Assembly (NCBI GenBank): GCA_033297075.1
Contig: MU858083.1
Coordinates: 124,001 to 188,000, forward strand
Length of the DNA: 64,000 nucleotides
Direction: 5' to 3'
Origin: Rhypophila decipiens
Taxonomy: Eukaryota; Ascomycota; Sordariomycetes; Sordariales; Naviculisporaceae
A program made the translations under genes and the position numbers. The notes under the pieces are model-generated. The model made no database searches and was not told the DNA's origin. It saw only the letters and a program-made list of their open reading frames with translations. The first letter of the stretch is position 1. Every line of letters begins with the position of its first letter. Positions 1-10,583 of this stretch are shown piece by piece.

Positions 1-417
1 CTCCGGCATTCCTCCAACGCATGGTCCGACAGCCGGGACAGGATCGTCCAGCTAGGCCACAGCACTCACACACGCACGCAGACCAGCAAAAGAAATCCAT
101 GCCAGAATACAATGGCTCACAATGACTGTCACAGCGAGATATAAGTATCAACTCGGCTCCCCGTGTCTCTGTCAGTAACCCATCCCAATCCAGCAGCATC
201 TTCCCCACCCAACCAAAGCATCCCATCCAGATCTTGCCATCGTCGAATGCGATTGACAGATCTCCTTCGCCGTCTCGTGTCTCCATTTTCCTCTTCTCTT
301 TCTTCTCCATCCTCAGAGACACCTGACGCCAAACCACCAGTGCCCTCTCCCACATCTTCAGGCACTACCATCACCAAGCCAACAGCTACCATTTCAGAAT
401 CGAAAAATACCGCCAAA
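1..417. other. 5' flank of the hydroxynaphthalene reductase gene
   Basis: No gene is supported here. The sequence is C/T-rich just before the ATG at 418 and probably holds the promoter and 5' leader of the reductase gene. Open frames on both strands lack family features. Confidence 0.4.
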
Positions 418-1753
418 ATGCCTGGTGTTACTTCCCAAAACAAGCCTGGTCACTACAACCAGATCCCCGGCCCTCTCGGTCTGGCTTCTGCTTCTCTTGA
501 GGGCAAGGTCGCTCTCGTCACCGGCGCTGGTAAGTTTGTTTACAAATAACGTCCAAAATGCATTGCAACCATTCTGCATCATCTCACCCACCACATATGC
601 TCGACCGGCATGTCACCCCCTTACGGCGTGCCGGACGGGTCGGTATTTTTTACCCCAACTCCATGTCCGACGGCAGCCCCCATCGACTTACACCCGTTGC
701 CCCACACAACCCAACCCATGCACCCAACCCGGGGCTCTTATCCCTGACTTTGGACAATTTGACTCGCATGTCAATTCCGCATTATCAACGGGTGCTAATG
801 TCATGATGTGCTGATACTGCATCTGCCACTTTCATTCCTGTCATTGCTGCTTGCACGACCAAAAAGTCGATGGACTTGCCCGACTAACAATGTCCCAGGC
901 CGCGGTATCGGACGTGAGATGGCCCTCGAGCTCGGACGTCGTGGCGCCAAGGTCATTGTCAACTATGCCAACAGCGACAGCGCCGCCGAGGAGGTTGTCA
1001 ACATGATCAAGAAGAACGGCTCCGATGCCGCCGCCATCAAGGCCAACGTCTCGGATGTCGACCAAATCGTCCGCTTGTTCGACGAGGCCGTCAAGAAGTT
1101 CGGCAAGCTCAACATTGTCTGCTCCAACAGCGGTGTCGTCTCGTTCGGCCACGTCAAGGATGTCACTCCCGAGGAGTTCGACCGCGTCTTCAACATCAAC
1201 ACCCGTGGCCAGTTCTTCGTTGCCCGCGAGGCCTACAAGCACCTCGAGGTTGGTGGCCGCCTGATCCTCATGGGATCCATCACCGGTCAAGCCAAGGCTG
1301 TCCCCAAGCACGCCGTCTACTCTGGCAGCAAGGGCACCATCGAGACCTTTGTCCGCTGCATGGCTATCGGTATGTCTCATTCCGTCCTCAATGCTATCAT
1401 CTCACCCTCTAACATGTTTGGTTTTGCAGACTTTGGTGACAAGAAGATTACCGTCAACGCCGTTGCCCCCGGCGGTATCAAGACCGACATGTACCATGAG
1501 GTCTGCAGGGAGTACATTCCCAACGGTGCCAACCTCGATGATGATGCCGTCGATGAGGTCAGTCTCTTCCCTGTCCTGATTAGCAAAGAGTGCCATACTG
1601 ACTCCTGGTAAACAGTACGCCGCCAACTGGTCTCCTCTCCACCGCGTTGGTCTCCCCATCGACATTGCCCGTGTCGTCTGCTTCCTCGCCTCCCAGGACG
1701 GCGAGTGGGTCAACGGCAAGGTCATTGGCATTGACGGCGCCGCTTGCATGTAA
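418..1753 (+). CDS. Hydroxynaphthalene reductase (melanin-type SDR)
   Basis: Exons 418-529, 899-1369, 1430-1557 and 1616-1753 give 282 residues. This is an NADPH-dependent short-chain reductase of the fungal DHN-melanin pathway, closest in pattern to the tri-/tetrahydroxynaphthalene reductases (BUF1/THR1 type). The Gly-rich cofactor motif TGAGRGIG spans the first intron (about residues 34-41). The catalytic triad falls at Ser164, Tyr178 and Lys182, the numbering known for the Magnaporthe enzyme. The protein ends in Met, as in trihydroxynaphthalene reductase, where tetrahydroxynaphthalene reductase is reported to end in Ile. The first intron is unusually long (369 nt); the other two are about 60 nt. 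No polyketide synthase or scytalone dehydratase lies nearby, so it stands alone here. The family call is firm; the exact substrate is inferred. Confidence 0.93.
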
Positions 1754-2607
1754 AAAGACCTCGACTTCACGTTTCATGACCGACCACATATCATTACATA
1801 TTCATTTATACCACCATTTAGACTCGGCTTAGTAAGGGGATGGGGAATATAGTATGATAAGATGAGGCGGGTGTGTTGTTGTAGTAGTAACCGCAAAGTT
1901 GACTCCATTGCATATAGGAGGTTTGCTTTGTGCTGGGAGGATTGGGTTTTGTTGATAAGGGCGAGAAAGAGGGAAAGGGGGGAGGCAGAAGCTTGTGCTG
2001 CTGTTCTGCACATACGGGTTAGCAAGGGAGTAATTTAATTGTCCATTTTTGTGTAATAGACGGTTATCGCACCTCATTTTTGATGACGCCATTCAGTCTC
2101 GACTTTTACTTTTTCTTTTCTACTGGTACATCATTCGTCATGGAACTCCTTACCCTAACCCTGGACGCCCCAAGTGCTGTATTTGTCGGCCGTTCGTATC
2201 GCCGACTCAATCTCCGAGCTTAAACCTCCTTCGGGCCTCCGAGCGCTCTTGGCTCCTCGCCACCATGCCACATGAAGTTCTCACGTGCATCCGCGTCTGC
2301 AACGCGACGGATCAGGGCATCGCCAATGCTGGATGCCTGATAAAACGCGTCTTGGCTGCGCTCAATTCGCTCCAAATGCAAGCCCATCACGTCAAGCGAT
2401 GCCTCTTTTGTGGAGCCAACACCATGGCGGCGCTGGCGGAGAAGGTGATGACCCGACTCGGTTGATAGCAGTGCATAGCCCGGCCTGGAAAAGTAGTTAA
2501 GGGTGACCTCAGGACGTGACGAGACGTGGTAGTTTATTACCTTCCCAGCATCTTTGTCTTTAATCACTCCAGCCACAACAATATCCCAAAAAGACGAGAT
2601 AGCCACC
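1754..2607. other. Intergenic stretch without a supported gene
   Basis: This 0.85-kb spacer holds the 3' region of the reductase and the promoter of the next gene. It has T-rich and G-rich tracts at 1820-1990. The open frames show no family features. Confidence 0.5.
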
Positions 2608-3113
2608 ATGGCCGACTGGAAACCTCCCAAGAGCGGCAGCCCCGTCTGGATCGAGATCACGGCGACAGACATGGCCCGCTGTAAGAACCTTTTCCTTAAA
2701 TCCACCTACAGTCGGTAATTACTCGATGACTAACTGACATGTGCGTCCCAACAGCACACAAGTTCTACTCAACAGTCTTCAACTGGTCCTGGAAGAACCC
2801 CGAGATCCTTGGCGGGTCCAACGACGAAGAGAAGCCACTCATGGTGGACTTTAACCCCGACGTCAACATCTCGGGCGGTATCTCACCTCCCATCCAAAAC
2901 CCTTCACCCGACAAGTTTATTCCTCGCCCGGGCCGCGGCGGTATTGTGCTTTACTTTCTTGTTGATGATATCGAGGCTATTGGTCAGGTGATTGAAGACG
3001 CTGGGGGGAAGATGGTGAGTGAGGCGAGGAAGGAAGGTGATCATGGGGTTTATCGGTATTTTGAGGATCCGGATGGGAATTTGGGAGGGGTTTATCAGTT
3101 TAAGCCGATGTAA
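2608..3113 (+). CDS. VOC-fold (glyoxalase/bleomycin-resistance-like) protein
   Basis: Exons 2608-2680 and 2755-3113 (intron 2681-2754, GTAAGA...ACAG) encode 143 residues. The pattern is that of a single vicinal-oxygen-chelate domain: a first strand reading PVWIEITATDMARSHKFYST, a central PGRGGIVLYFLVDD strand, then the closing YRYFEDPDGNLGGVYQF motif in which the DPDGN turn is typical. Members bind a metal and act as glyoxalases, dioxygenases or drug-binding proteins, so the substrate cannot be told from sequence. The ATG has a good context (CCACCATGG). It is probably cytosolic, as there is no signal peptide. Confidence 0.88.
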
Positions 3114-3308
3114 AGGAGCATTTGGAAGACAGATCTTTTTTGTGTTGGGGTGTTTGGGACAAACTTACATCAAGGTCTTAGGGTGGGATTCTTTGTGTCG
3201 GGTATGGAGAGCAGATTGCCTCTACGTTGATTTTGCTATCGGAAATTGACACATTGTGACAAACATGTCTGAACTAAGATCGATGTCATTATTGAACTGT
3301 CTATAGTG
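3114..3308. other. 3' spacer
   Basis: 3' flank of the VOC gene, with no gene seen. Confidence 0.4.
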
Positions 3309-3690
3309 TTATTCTACCCACAGGCTCCGAAGTCCAATGCTATCTTCCAGTATCCTCCTTCGGCCTTGGCCGTCGTGGATCTCACAGATCAACGATCGAA
3401 AGGCGGCGACTTCTCCATCCCTGGCAGTTGTAATTCCTGGAATTTGGCGGTCGAGACGTTCCTCTAGGATAGAGAATGCTCTCGACATAATGTAGTCGAG
3501 GGCTTTGTACCCATTGATATCTTTGGCTTCCGTATCCAGACTCAGAAGCTGCCAGGCCAAGCCGGTTAGGTATTTCATAGTCTCAAGGAAGACGCTGTCC
3601 GCCGAGATCGCCGCATGGAAAAAGAAGACCAGCAGCTCAAAGTCCAGACTCCAGAGGATTCTAGCAACCTAGTCTATACAAAGACATTCT
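3309..3690 (-). pseudogene. Possible C-terminal remnant of an ankyrin-type protein
   Basis: An open minus-strand frame of about 125 codons is bounded upstream by TAG. A good ATG occurs only part-way in (MKYLTGLAW at about 3578). The text has ankyrin-like features: FHAAISADS, then a helix, then DINGYKALDYIMSRA. It could be the last exon of a lost gene or a chance frame. It lies just downstream of, and on the same strand as, the DUF6536 gene, but that gene has its own stop at 3709. Low confidence. Confidence 0.25.
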
Positions 3691-3708
3691 ACTTCAAACG
3701 CACAGAGG

Positions 3709-6423
3709 TCACATACACCTCTCCCCTTCTAACAGCATAACAGCGCTCGAATCACTCGTAAACGAGCAATGTTTTACCCCCCTATTTTCACCAACTGATC
3801 CCCACCTTAGCTCCTTCTCACCCTCCGGCCTACCCTCTAGCTGCCCTGTAACCCTCACTGGATGACAAGCCGCAGCAATCGCCATACTACAGCCCGCGGC
3901 AACCGGCATTGCCGACTTGAGCGACCCAATCGCCACCACAACCAGCACCAGCACCATAACACCACCTACACCCACGACACAAACAGTCCCCACGGGTGAC
4001 CATCCCAGCGTCACGAAATCCCGCTCCCTCAGCTCGTCCGTCCTGTGTTCCAAGAAGCTACGAGCCTCTACATAAACTACAAAGATGCTCTGTGAGATAA
4101 GCCAGTGCAACACCCCCGACAGCGCCACCAACGGGAGGGAGTACCGCTTCGGCAGCTGCAGCCAGTACGTGCTCCTTTGCGATCCCTCGGGGGTGCTCGA
4201 GACGCGCAAGCCCTTTTGTTTCAGGGCGTAGCTGCTCCACTCGTCGGACAGGGCCATGGCGGTGAAGAGCCCGTTGTAGGTAAAGTAGAGCAAGGAGAGA
4301 ATGAGCTGGGGCGTGTTGGCGACGAGGACGTTGGCGACCAGGGAGGCGGGGCCGCGGCCGCTGAGGTCGGTGGTGATGAGTGTTTGGGCGTCGACGGAGC
4401 CGAGGCCGAGGGTGAACATGGCTGAAGGGGGGAGGCCGCGGGCATTGTATAGGCCGAAAACGAGGAGGAAGATGCAGAGGGTGAGGGCCAGGAGGTATCT
4501 GCGGTGGGTGGGTGGTTAGGGAAAAAAAAGCCAGGTTTTAAGGGGCGGGTGTGGACCTACAAGACTGCGCAGATGGCCCATCTTGTTTTACTGGCGCTGG
4601 AGAATTTTCGTTGGATTTTATTCTTGAATGGCAGCGGGGTTGATGGAATCATGTCTCCCTTTTGCTTTGTGATGTCTCTTTTTGAGAGGAGGCACCTATT
4701 AGTTGTGGAGCTGTCTGGCCTTCGAAGAAACGATGCAATGGCGTCCCCGACAGTTAGGAAGGGCTGAGACGCCCTGTCTTGCCATGCAACACAGCCCATG
4801 AGAAATACTTTGAGAAGGTTGAAAGCCACGACTATCCACCAAATAGCCATGCTGAAATTCAGACTGCAGGTTTCTTCCATTGGCCGACTCAGGCAATACT
4901 TGACTGGGAAGCCAAGTGGTTGCCACTCGGTGATATTGTCTCGTACAACGGCGCTCAGAAAGGTATCGCAGGTGGTGCAGGTTTCGAGGTACCGCTGCCT
5001 GCACATCCACTGGTACGAGACCCTTTTGTCGCACAACCCTGGAATGTTGACGGCGTAGAACTGCAGGTCTGGTTTGCGGCTTGACGTCTGAGTCCAGGAG
5101 TTCCCCTCAGCAACAACGAGGACATCGCTGTTGGTAGACTGGAAGGATGCCGTATATACTGCGATGCAATCACTTGGCGAGAGATAGACGAGGGCGGCGC
5201 GATCCAATGGTGCCATGTTGGCAACGTATTCTTCGTTGACACCTGTAGCGGTGTACGCACTGGTTGACAGTGCAGGGAAAACGGCCGAGTTGTACCTGCA
5301 TTGTGAATTAGACTTGGTATTTTTCTCGACAGGTAGGGGAAGCTTCGGGCCGCCTCACAGCAAGTGCAGGGGCAGGGATGATATCCCCAAAAGCCACCAT
5401 AGGCGCCTGCTTTCCGGGCTGATATACGCGATGTTGCGGAGGCTGGGGATGCCGATGTCTAACCATCGTTTTTCGCCGTGGGCGACATCGACCGAGTCAC
5501 GGTCAGGGGCCGAGAGGCATTGCATGCAGTAGTTGCTTCCCGCCAGGAGTACAGTGCTCAAGACGTTGATGGCAACGTGTATTCCGACATTGAGCTTTTT
5601 GATCGACGAACACGACCCCGTGGTCAATTTGCCAATGCCGCTGTAGTCCGAGCCAGAACGTGTATGCGCCCACACAAGAAATGATAAGTTGAGGGCAAAC
5701 GTAATGAATGCCGCAAGTGAGAAGCCCAGCACCGTCTTCCTGTACTTTGGGTAGTCTTTCACCCCAACCTTGGGGTTTCGGCCTGAACCAACCTCCTGCG
5801 GGCCCGTTTCTCTCGTAGGTACGAGAGCTCCCGCTGGTTGCGGCGATGAGTGGTTGTGTCGATAGAGCACAAGCGAATATTTAACAAACAGGGCAAGGTG
5901 GACGGCTCTGCGCGAAGCGGGCACAAAATCAGCATCGTGGGTTTGAAAAGGGGTTTGGACGACTTACACGAGACATCCCAGTAATGCCGCCAAAACTGTG
6001 CCAAGCGCCTTTATTTTGGGTCGAAGTGCCTTGTATTCGGCGAATGGAATACCGTACGAGGAAGGGTAAGAGTCAATCCCAATAACTAGCCATGCCATGC
6101 AAGTAATGCTGCCCGACCAGAGGAGAAAGTGGGCAGAGAGATTCACCGCGGGGTGAAGTTGTCGGCCACTTCGAAAACAGATGATGATGCCTTCCACCAC
6201 ATCCCAGCCGACCACGGCAATTGCCTAGGATGCGTCCAGTTAAGATACATCCGAAGTAATGAGCATATACCTAGCGATTACCTACCGGAGGACAAGCGAT
6301 CATCCAGCTGCGGTCGCTTCGGTACACACCCACCGCGAGGTAGAGAGAGACCGTGATCAGCGCGACGCATGTCAGGAAGGACGAGGCGCGAAGTGTGAAT
6401 TGTGTGACATCAAGCTTCCGCAT
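3709..6423 (-). CDS. MARVEL-like/DUF6536 fusion membrane protein
   Basis: Exons (minus) 6423-6286, 6224-5968, 5907-5359, 5295-4561 and 4498-3709 join in frame to 822 residues. The N-terminal ~170 residues resemble small fungal four-helix membrane proteins (WMIACPP, then VVGWDVVEG, then the HPAVNLSAHFLLW segment). The rest is a DUF6536 protein: GIGKLTTGSCSSIKKLN, NYCMQCLSAPDRDSVDVAHG, KRWLDIGIPSLRN, SSLPLHLLYNSAVF, the late NTPQLILSLLYFTYNGLF and QRSTYWLQLPKRYSLPL helices, and the closing AACHP. All four introns have GT-AG ends. The two modules are normally separate genes. Here the exon joining them has no internal in-frame ATG, so fusion is the simplest reading. The start at 6423 is the first in-frame ATG; an upstream exon is possible. 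Function unknown, membrane location likely. Confidence 0.82.
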
Positions 6424-7214
6424 GGCGACTTGCTCGTTGTTCGTTGAGTTAGGCGGCACTACAGCATCCTCGCAGGCGAAATTCTCAGGGTTTCTGTCGA
6501 AGGAAGTCGCGATGGTGGAGGGACGCGCAGACGGGCGGGCAACCTTTTGATAGGTTGCAGCCCCTGGAGGCTGGTTGTGATTTGGTTGGGGGTGTCAAAG
6601 CGCGCCAGCAAGACGCAAGGAGATGGATTTGGGGACACTGCGTACATGCTATCCCCAACAAACAAGATTTAGTATAGGTTTTCTTCTTCCTTGAATTTTT
6701 ACTTTTTTTTATTTTTAGCAAGGGCGTACTGTGGCATTTACATTGGACAGAAAATAATTTATAAGTCCTGGATCATTTAGTCTTAGTTAGCATCATGGTT
6801 TAGCATTTGTTTGGGATAGTAGTTGCAATTTTAATGGTGCGGGAAATATTAGAATTAATCATTAGCTTAGAAGCTAAAGCCTGGAAATGGTGCGAGGTTA
6901 TCGTGTCACGAGCAGCATAATTCAATGTAATTATAGCAGAGAATGTTTTCTTTTTCTTCTAGTGCCGTTATGGTGGTTATGTTACTCATTTCTAGTAAAT
7001 GCACCGTTATCGTCAGACATGAAACGTTTTCCACACAACTCTTTCCACCCCACGGAAATGACAGACAATATCGCTGCTCCATTTTTGGTGAAGCGAACCT
7101 CGCGACTACCTGGGTAGGTAGCTATCGCAATAAAACCCACCGAGCATACGGAATACACACTTCTCTGAACAGTGTCTGCTCGGGTGGTAGGTTCAGCAAC
7201 CCGGGTGTAATGAA
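6424..7214. other. Intergenic, A/T-rich, no gene seen
   Basis: This is the promoter side of the fusion gene (6424-6700) followed by an A/T-rich stretch (6660-6900). A minus-strand open frame at 6459-6665 could be an upstream exon but shows no family feature. Confidence 0.4.
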
Positions 7215-8079
7215 CTACCAGTACCAGTAGATCTTGGAGCACCTCTGGACAAACGAGGGGTAGTGGAGTGAGCCGTCTTTGTTGTCTTTGTAGCCGTTGA
7301 AGGTACGGTAGGTGTTGGAACCGGTTCTGACAAAAGGAATGGAACATTAGATGTTTGTTCATGTCCGGCTATGTTGCGCTGGGAGGGGAAAAGGCAACTG
7401 TCGGTTTGGAGGATGAACGAGATGAAGGGTTAGTTGTATGTACGTACCCAACCCAAGAATAATCGGCCTGGCTCTGGGCATTGGACGGGATGTTCCAAGT
7501 GAATGTGACACCGGTGGGAAACGTGCAGCTCTTTGAACCTCCTTCCCAGATGTAGTAATCTGTTTGTTGTTTGTAATCGTTTCTTAGTAACAATATCTTT
7601 TTGACCTCTTGAATCTTGACAGGAATACCCATCTCAGAGGGGATGAAACCAAGGAGAAAAGGAAGAAGGGGCTCTTTACCATTGACGGCGGTCGAGGATT
7701 TCTTTACGCAAACGTTATTGCTCGATGGAGTAAAGAGGGTAGAATCGCACGTGGCCATGTCGTCGCAGTAGACGACGTACGAAGTGTACCTCCACCCGCC
7801 GGGTGGAGCGCCGTTACCAGACATGATGGGCCAGCAATTCATCAGACGGAGGCCAGGTGTGCCCTGGCGGGCAACGACTCGATGGTCGGTGCTGTTGACC
7901 ACCTCACCATCGACCACGAAGGTCCCAGCGGGGCCCGTGGGGAGATTAACAGGAGTCGGGGCAGGTTCGGAGCCAGACTCCCCAGGAGCGAAGGTCTCGG
8001 ATGGAGCCGGGGCGGCCAGGACAGAGCCGAGGAGATGGATGGCCGCAATGGCGGCAAGCTTGAGGTTGAAGACGGCCAT
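7215..8079 (-). CDS. Small secreted protein of unknown function
   Basis: Exons 8079-7680, 7559-7448 and 7326-7215 (introns 7560-7679 and 7327-7447, with TACTAAG and CTAAC branch motifs) give 207 residues. It starts with a clear signal peptide (MAVFNLKLAAIAAIHLLGSVLA), followed by a Pro/Ser-rich linker and a probable processing site (VVARQ). The mature domain is rich in Trp/Tyr and Cys and has the blocks NCWPIMSGNGAPPGGW, YYIWEGGSKSCTFPTGVTF and SQADYSWVG, ending in a Lys/Ser/Tyr/Trp-rich tail with one more Cys. The same layout recurs in uncharacterised secreted proteins of plant-associated ascomycetes; I cannot assign a function. The spliced tail is much more family-like than the unspliced one (7369 stop), which is why the extra introns were chosen. 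Confidence 0.78.
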
Positions 8080-8166
8080 GATGTGTAGAAGGGATAAATG
8101 GAGGAGGATGGTGGCGATGTGGAAGAAGTGCAAAAAAGAGGTCGACAACCAAGGTCTTTCATCTGC

Positions 8167-8174
8167 CTTATATA
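8167..8174 (-). promoter_or_regulatory. TATA box of the secreted-protein gene
   Basis: TATATAAG on the minus strand, about 90 bases before the ATG at 8079. Confidence 0.4.
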
Positions 8175-8874
8175 CTTGCTCTCCATGGACATGCCTTGAC
8201 GGCACGACGAGCCTATGCTGCTGCCTGTCTGCGGCTGCGACCTTTTGGGTTGGAACCGAAGCCGTCACCACGCTGAGTATATTTTTTCTCTTCTTCTTCT
8301 TTGTTTACCGCCCCCCGACGCCAGGTCGTGAACTAGCAGCTAAACCAAGTTCGTGGCTGAATGGCAGCCTTTCCGCTTGGCAACAATAGTTGCTTACTGA
8401 TCGTAACAAGAGTTACGCTGTCTGGGCGCAGCTAACGTGCATAATATTTGCACCGAATATTGATTACTTGTACATAAGCTCTAAATGTGTCAGCTAATCT
8501 TGGCTCCTCTAGAGTCGTATTCTCGTGGCCTGCTCAACCGTATATGGGATCCTCACTGGAATAATGCCGCTCGAGGCGAAGGGGCTGGTTCGATTCAAAT
8601 CATTTGCTGATGCCTGGAATAAACGCCGACCCGTGATGGAAGAGAAGAAAGACCAAGATTGCAAGACGTGGATACATTACCAGGTATCTTGGTACCCGAC
8701 GGTCCCCAATATGATCTGTCTGGATAGGTATCTTTGTTGGGTACGTAGCATGCCTACCATACCTACATGTACCCAGCATGCATCATGTCTACATGTCCCT
8801 TACTTTGTAGCTACGGTACCTTGGGCTGTTGGTGACGATATTGGTGAGGTAGGTAGGGACTATCTGTACGCAAG
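8175..8874. other. Intergenic; no gene seen
   Basis: A 700-bp spacer between the secreted-protein gene and the broken LysM gene. A long plus-strand open frame from 8525 is out of frame with the LysM coding text and has no recognisable content. Any start exon or signal peptide of the LysM gene would be expected here, but none is visible. Confidence 0.4.
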
Positions 8875-9845
8875 GATTACAGTACTACGACCTGGAAGAG
8901 ATCTTCAGCGTCGCTCCATCCAAACGTCGAGGCTTGGAACACGGGTGTCGATTGCGATGGCACCCCGACCCTCACGCCGGACATGCTGTACTGCATCGGC
9001 GACCCGACTGACGCTCCGGCGCCTCTGCCCACGCCACCGCCGGCGTGCAACCTGGACGGCCCGCAGCCGCAGCAGGCAGGCATTGTCGAGGACTGCCTCG
9101 CCTACTGGTTCCTCGGTCCGACCGATCCGTGCGAGTTGATAGCCGAGATCCACGACGTCACCGAGGCACAGCTCATCAGATGGAACCCCGTGTTGGATTC
9201 CGACTGCAGCGGGCTCGAGTCGGGCTACTTTGTCTGCGTGGAGTGAGAGGGTGAAGGCACTCTCGTGTCGTCATCATCAGCAGGACCAACGACAACAAGC
9301 ACATCGTCTTCAACCACTGCCACCACTGCACCACAAGATCAACAACTACATCCCAACCCCCATTGACCCCAACCCCACCCAAGCAGGCATGGCGTCCGGA
9401 TGCACATACTTCTACCGCGTCCGCTCCGGCGACAACCTGTTGGGACATCAGCGTCGCGGCCGGCATCTCGCTGCAGACCATCTACACACTCAACCAGGGC
9501 CTCGGCACGGAATGCGCCACCCTCTGGTCCGACTACTTCATCTGTCTCGCCACGTCCGAGACCAGACCAACGCCGAGAACCATCACCTCGGGCCCTCCCA
9601 TCAACCCGACGCCGCAGCCCGTGCAGGCCGGCATCGCGCCCAACTGCCAGCGCTACTACCTCGTCCGGAGCGGCGATTCGTGCTGGGACATCTCGGTCGC
9701 CATCTCGGTTCCCCTCAACACGTTCCTGTCGTGGAACCCGGCGCTGGGCCAGGTCTGCGGCGGTCTATGGGGTGCGTACTATGTGTGCATCGGGACTGGC
9801 CCGCCGGCGACGACCATCTCTTCGGGCCCGCCTTTGCCGACTTGA
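8875..9845 (+). pseudogene. Decayed multi-LysM secreted protein gene
   Basis: Coding text for at least three LysM-type repeats is spread over different frames. The tail of one and a complete second repeat (VEAWNTGVDCDGTPTLTPDML through LESGYFVCVE) end at TGA 9244-9246. A third (SGCTYFYRVRSGDN, then CWDISVAAGISL) is split by one extra C at 9436/9437. A fourth (NCQRYYLVRSGDSCWDIS to GAYYVCIG) is intact to the stop at 9845. No acceptor between 9246 and 9390 has the phase needed to splice the TGA away. The region before 8950 is also out of frame (EEIFSVAPS) and no signal peptide is found. LysM proteins bind chitin and often act as secreted effectors. This copy looks non-functional unless the indels are sequencing errors. 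Confidence 0.75.
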
Positions 9846-10583
9846 TGACTTTGTTTGCTTAGGATGGGGACAGCGGATGTAGTTTTATTTCTTTCCGTGC
9901 GCGTTAAGAAGTTTGCAGTGTGTGTACCTTTCCTTCCTATTAGGTAGGCACTTTGCGTGCGTGTGGTCAGATTGACCGACTGAGCACTTTTCCTTGAATT
10001 CGTTTGTACCTATATAAATAATTTCCGTTTTCCTCTTTTTAATGACTTCTGCTTACTTTGGCTGTGAAATGGCTGGTTCGATTACTAGTGGCTATAACCC
10101 TGACCCTAGCCCTGCAATAACACTCCCACTACCCCTCCCTCCTGAAAACTAGGAATGGCTTCATCTCTTAAGACGTTTCTAGTCAACTAATCAGGCCAAG
10201 TAGTTCATATTCTGCAACTGTTGACTCCTTTCCAAATCAGTTCGCCTTGTATTACTATCACGAAATGAGGTCAGTGGTAACCCCGCCCTGTCGTCGATTT
10301 CTTCAGCAGCCAAGCAATACCTAAAACAGAAGGAGCAGGATTCATGCGGCCAAAAGGGCCTCAAATCAGGTCATCACCTGCGGACCCCAATCGCTGTTGC
10401 CTTATTGTCCAATCAATGCCCAACAGCCGCTTAAAGTTTGACGTGGTCTTGACCGTTCTCAAGGTTCAGATCATCGTCCATTCTCACTCATGCTGATCTT
10501 GACAAGACGACATTGAAAGAAAAACACAGAGTCGCGTCCTTGCTTTCCATGCACTATTTTGTCACCATTCTAGCTCGAGCAAC
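9846..10583. other. Intergenic; promoter region of the HET gene
   Basis: About 740 bases without a supported gene; two CACT/CCCT-rich patches near 10100-10145. Confidence 0.4.

Noticed and set aside
841..1380. Minus-strand 179-codon frame opposite the hydroxynaphthalene reductase
   Set aside because: It mirrors the reductase exon; codon bias of the plus strand creates it. No family signal.
6459..6665. Minus-strand upstream frame as a first exon of the MARVEL-DUF6536 gene
   Set aside because: Ends in TAG before the first helix and no good donor/acceptor pair joins it in frame.
8525..9139. Plus-strand 204-codon frame
   Set aside because: Overlaps the LysM coding text in another frame and has no recognisable content.
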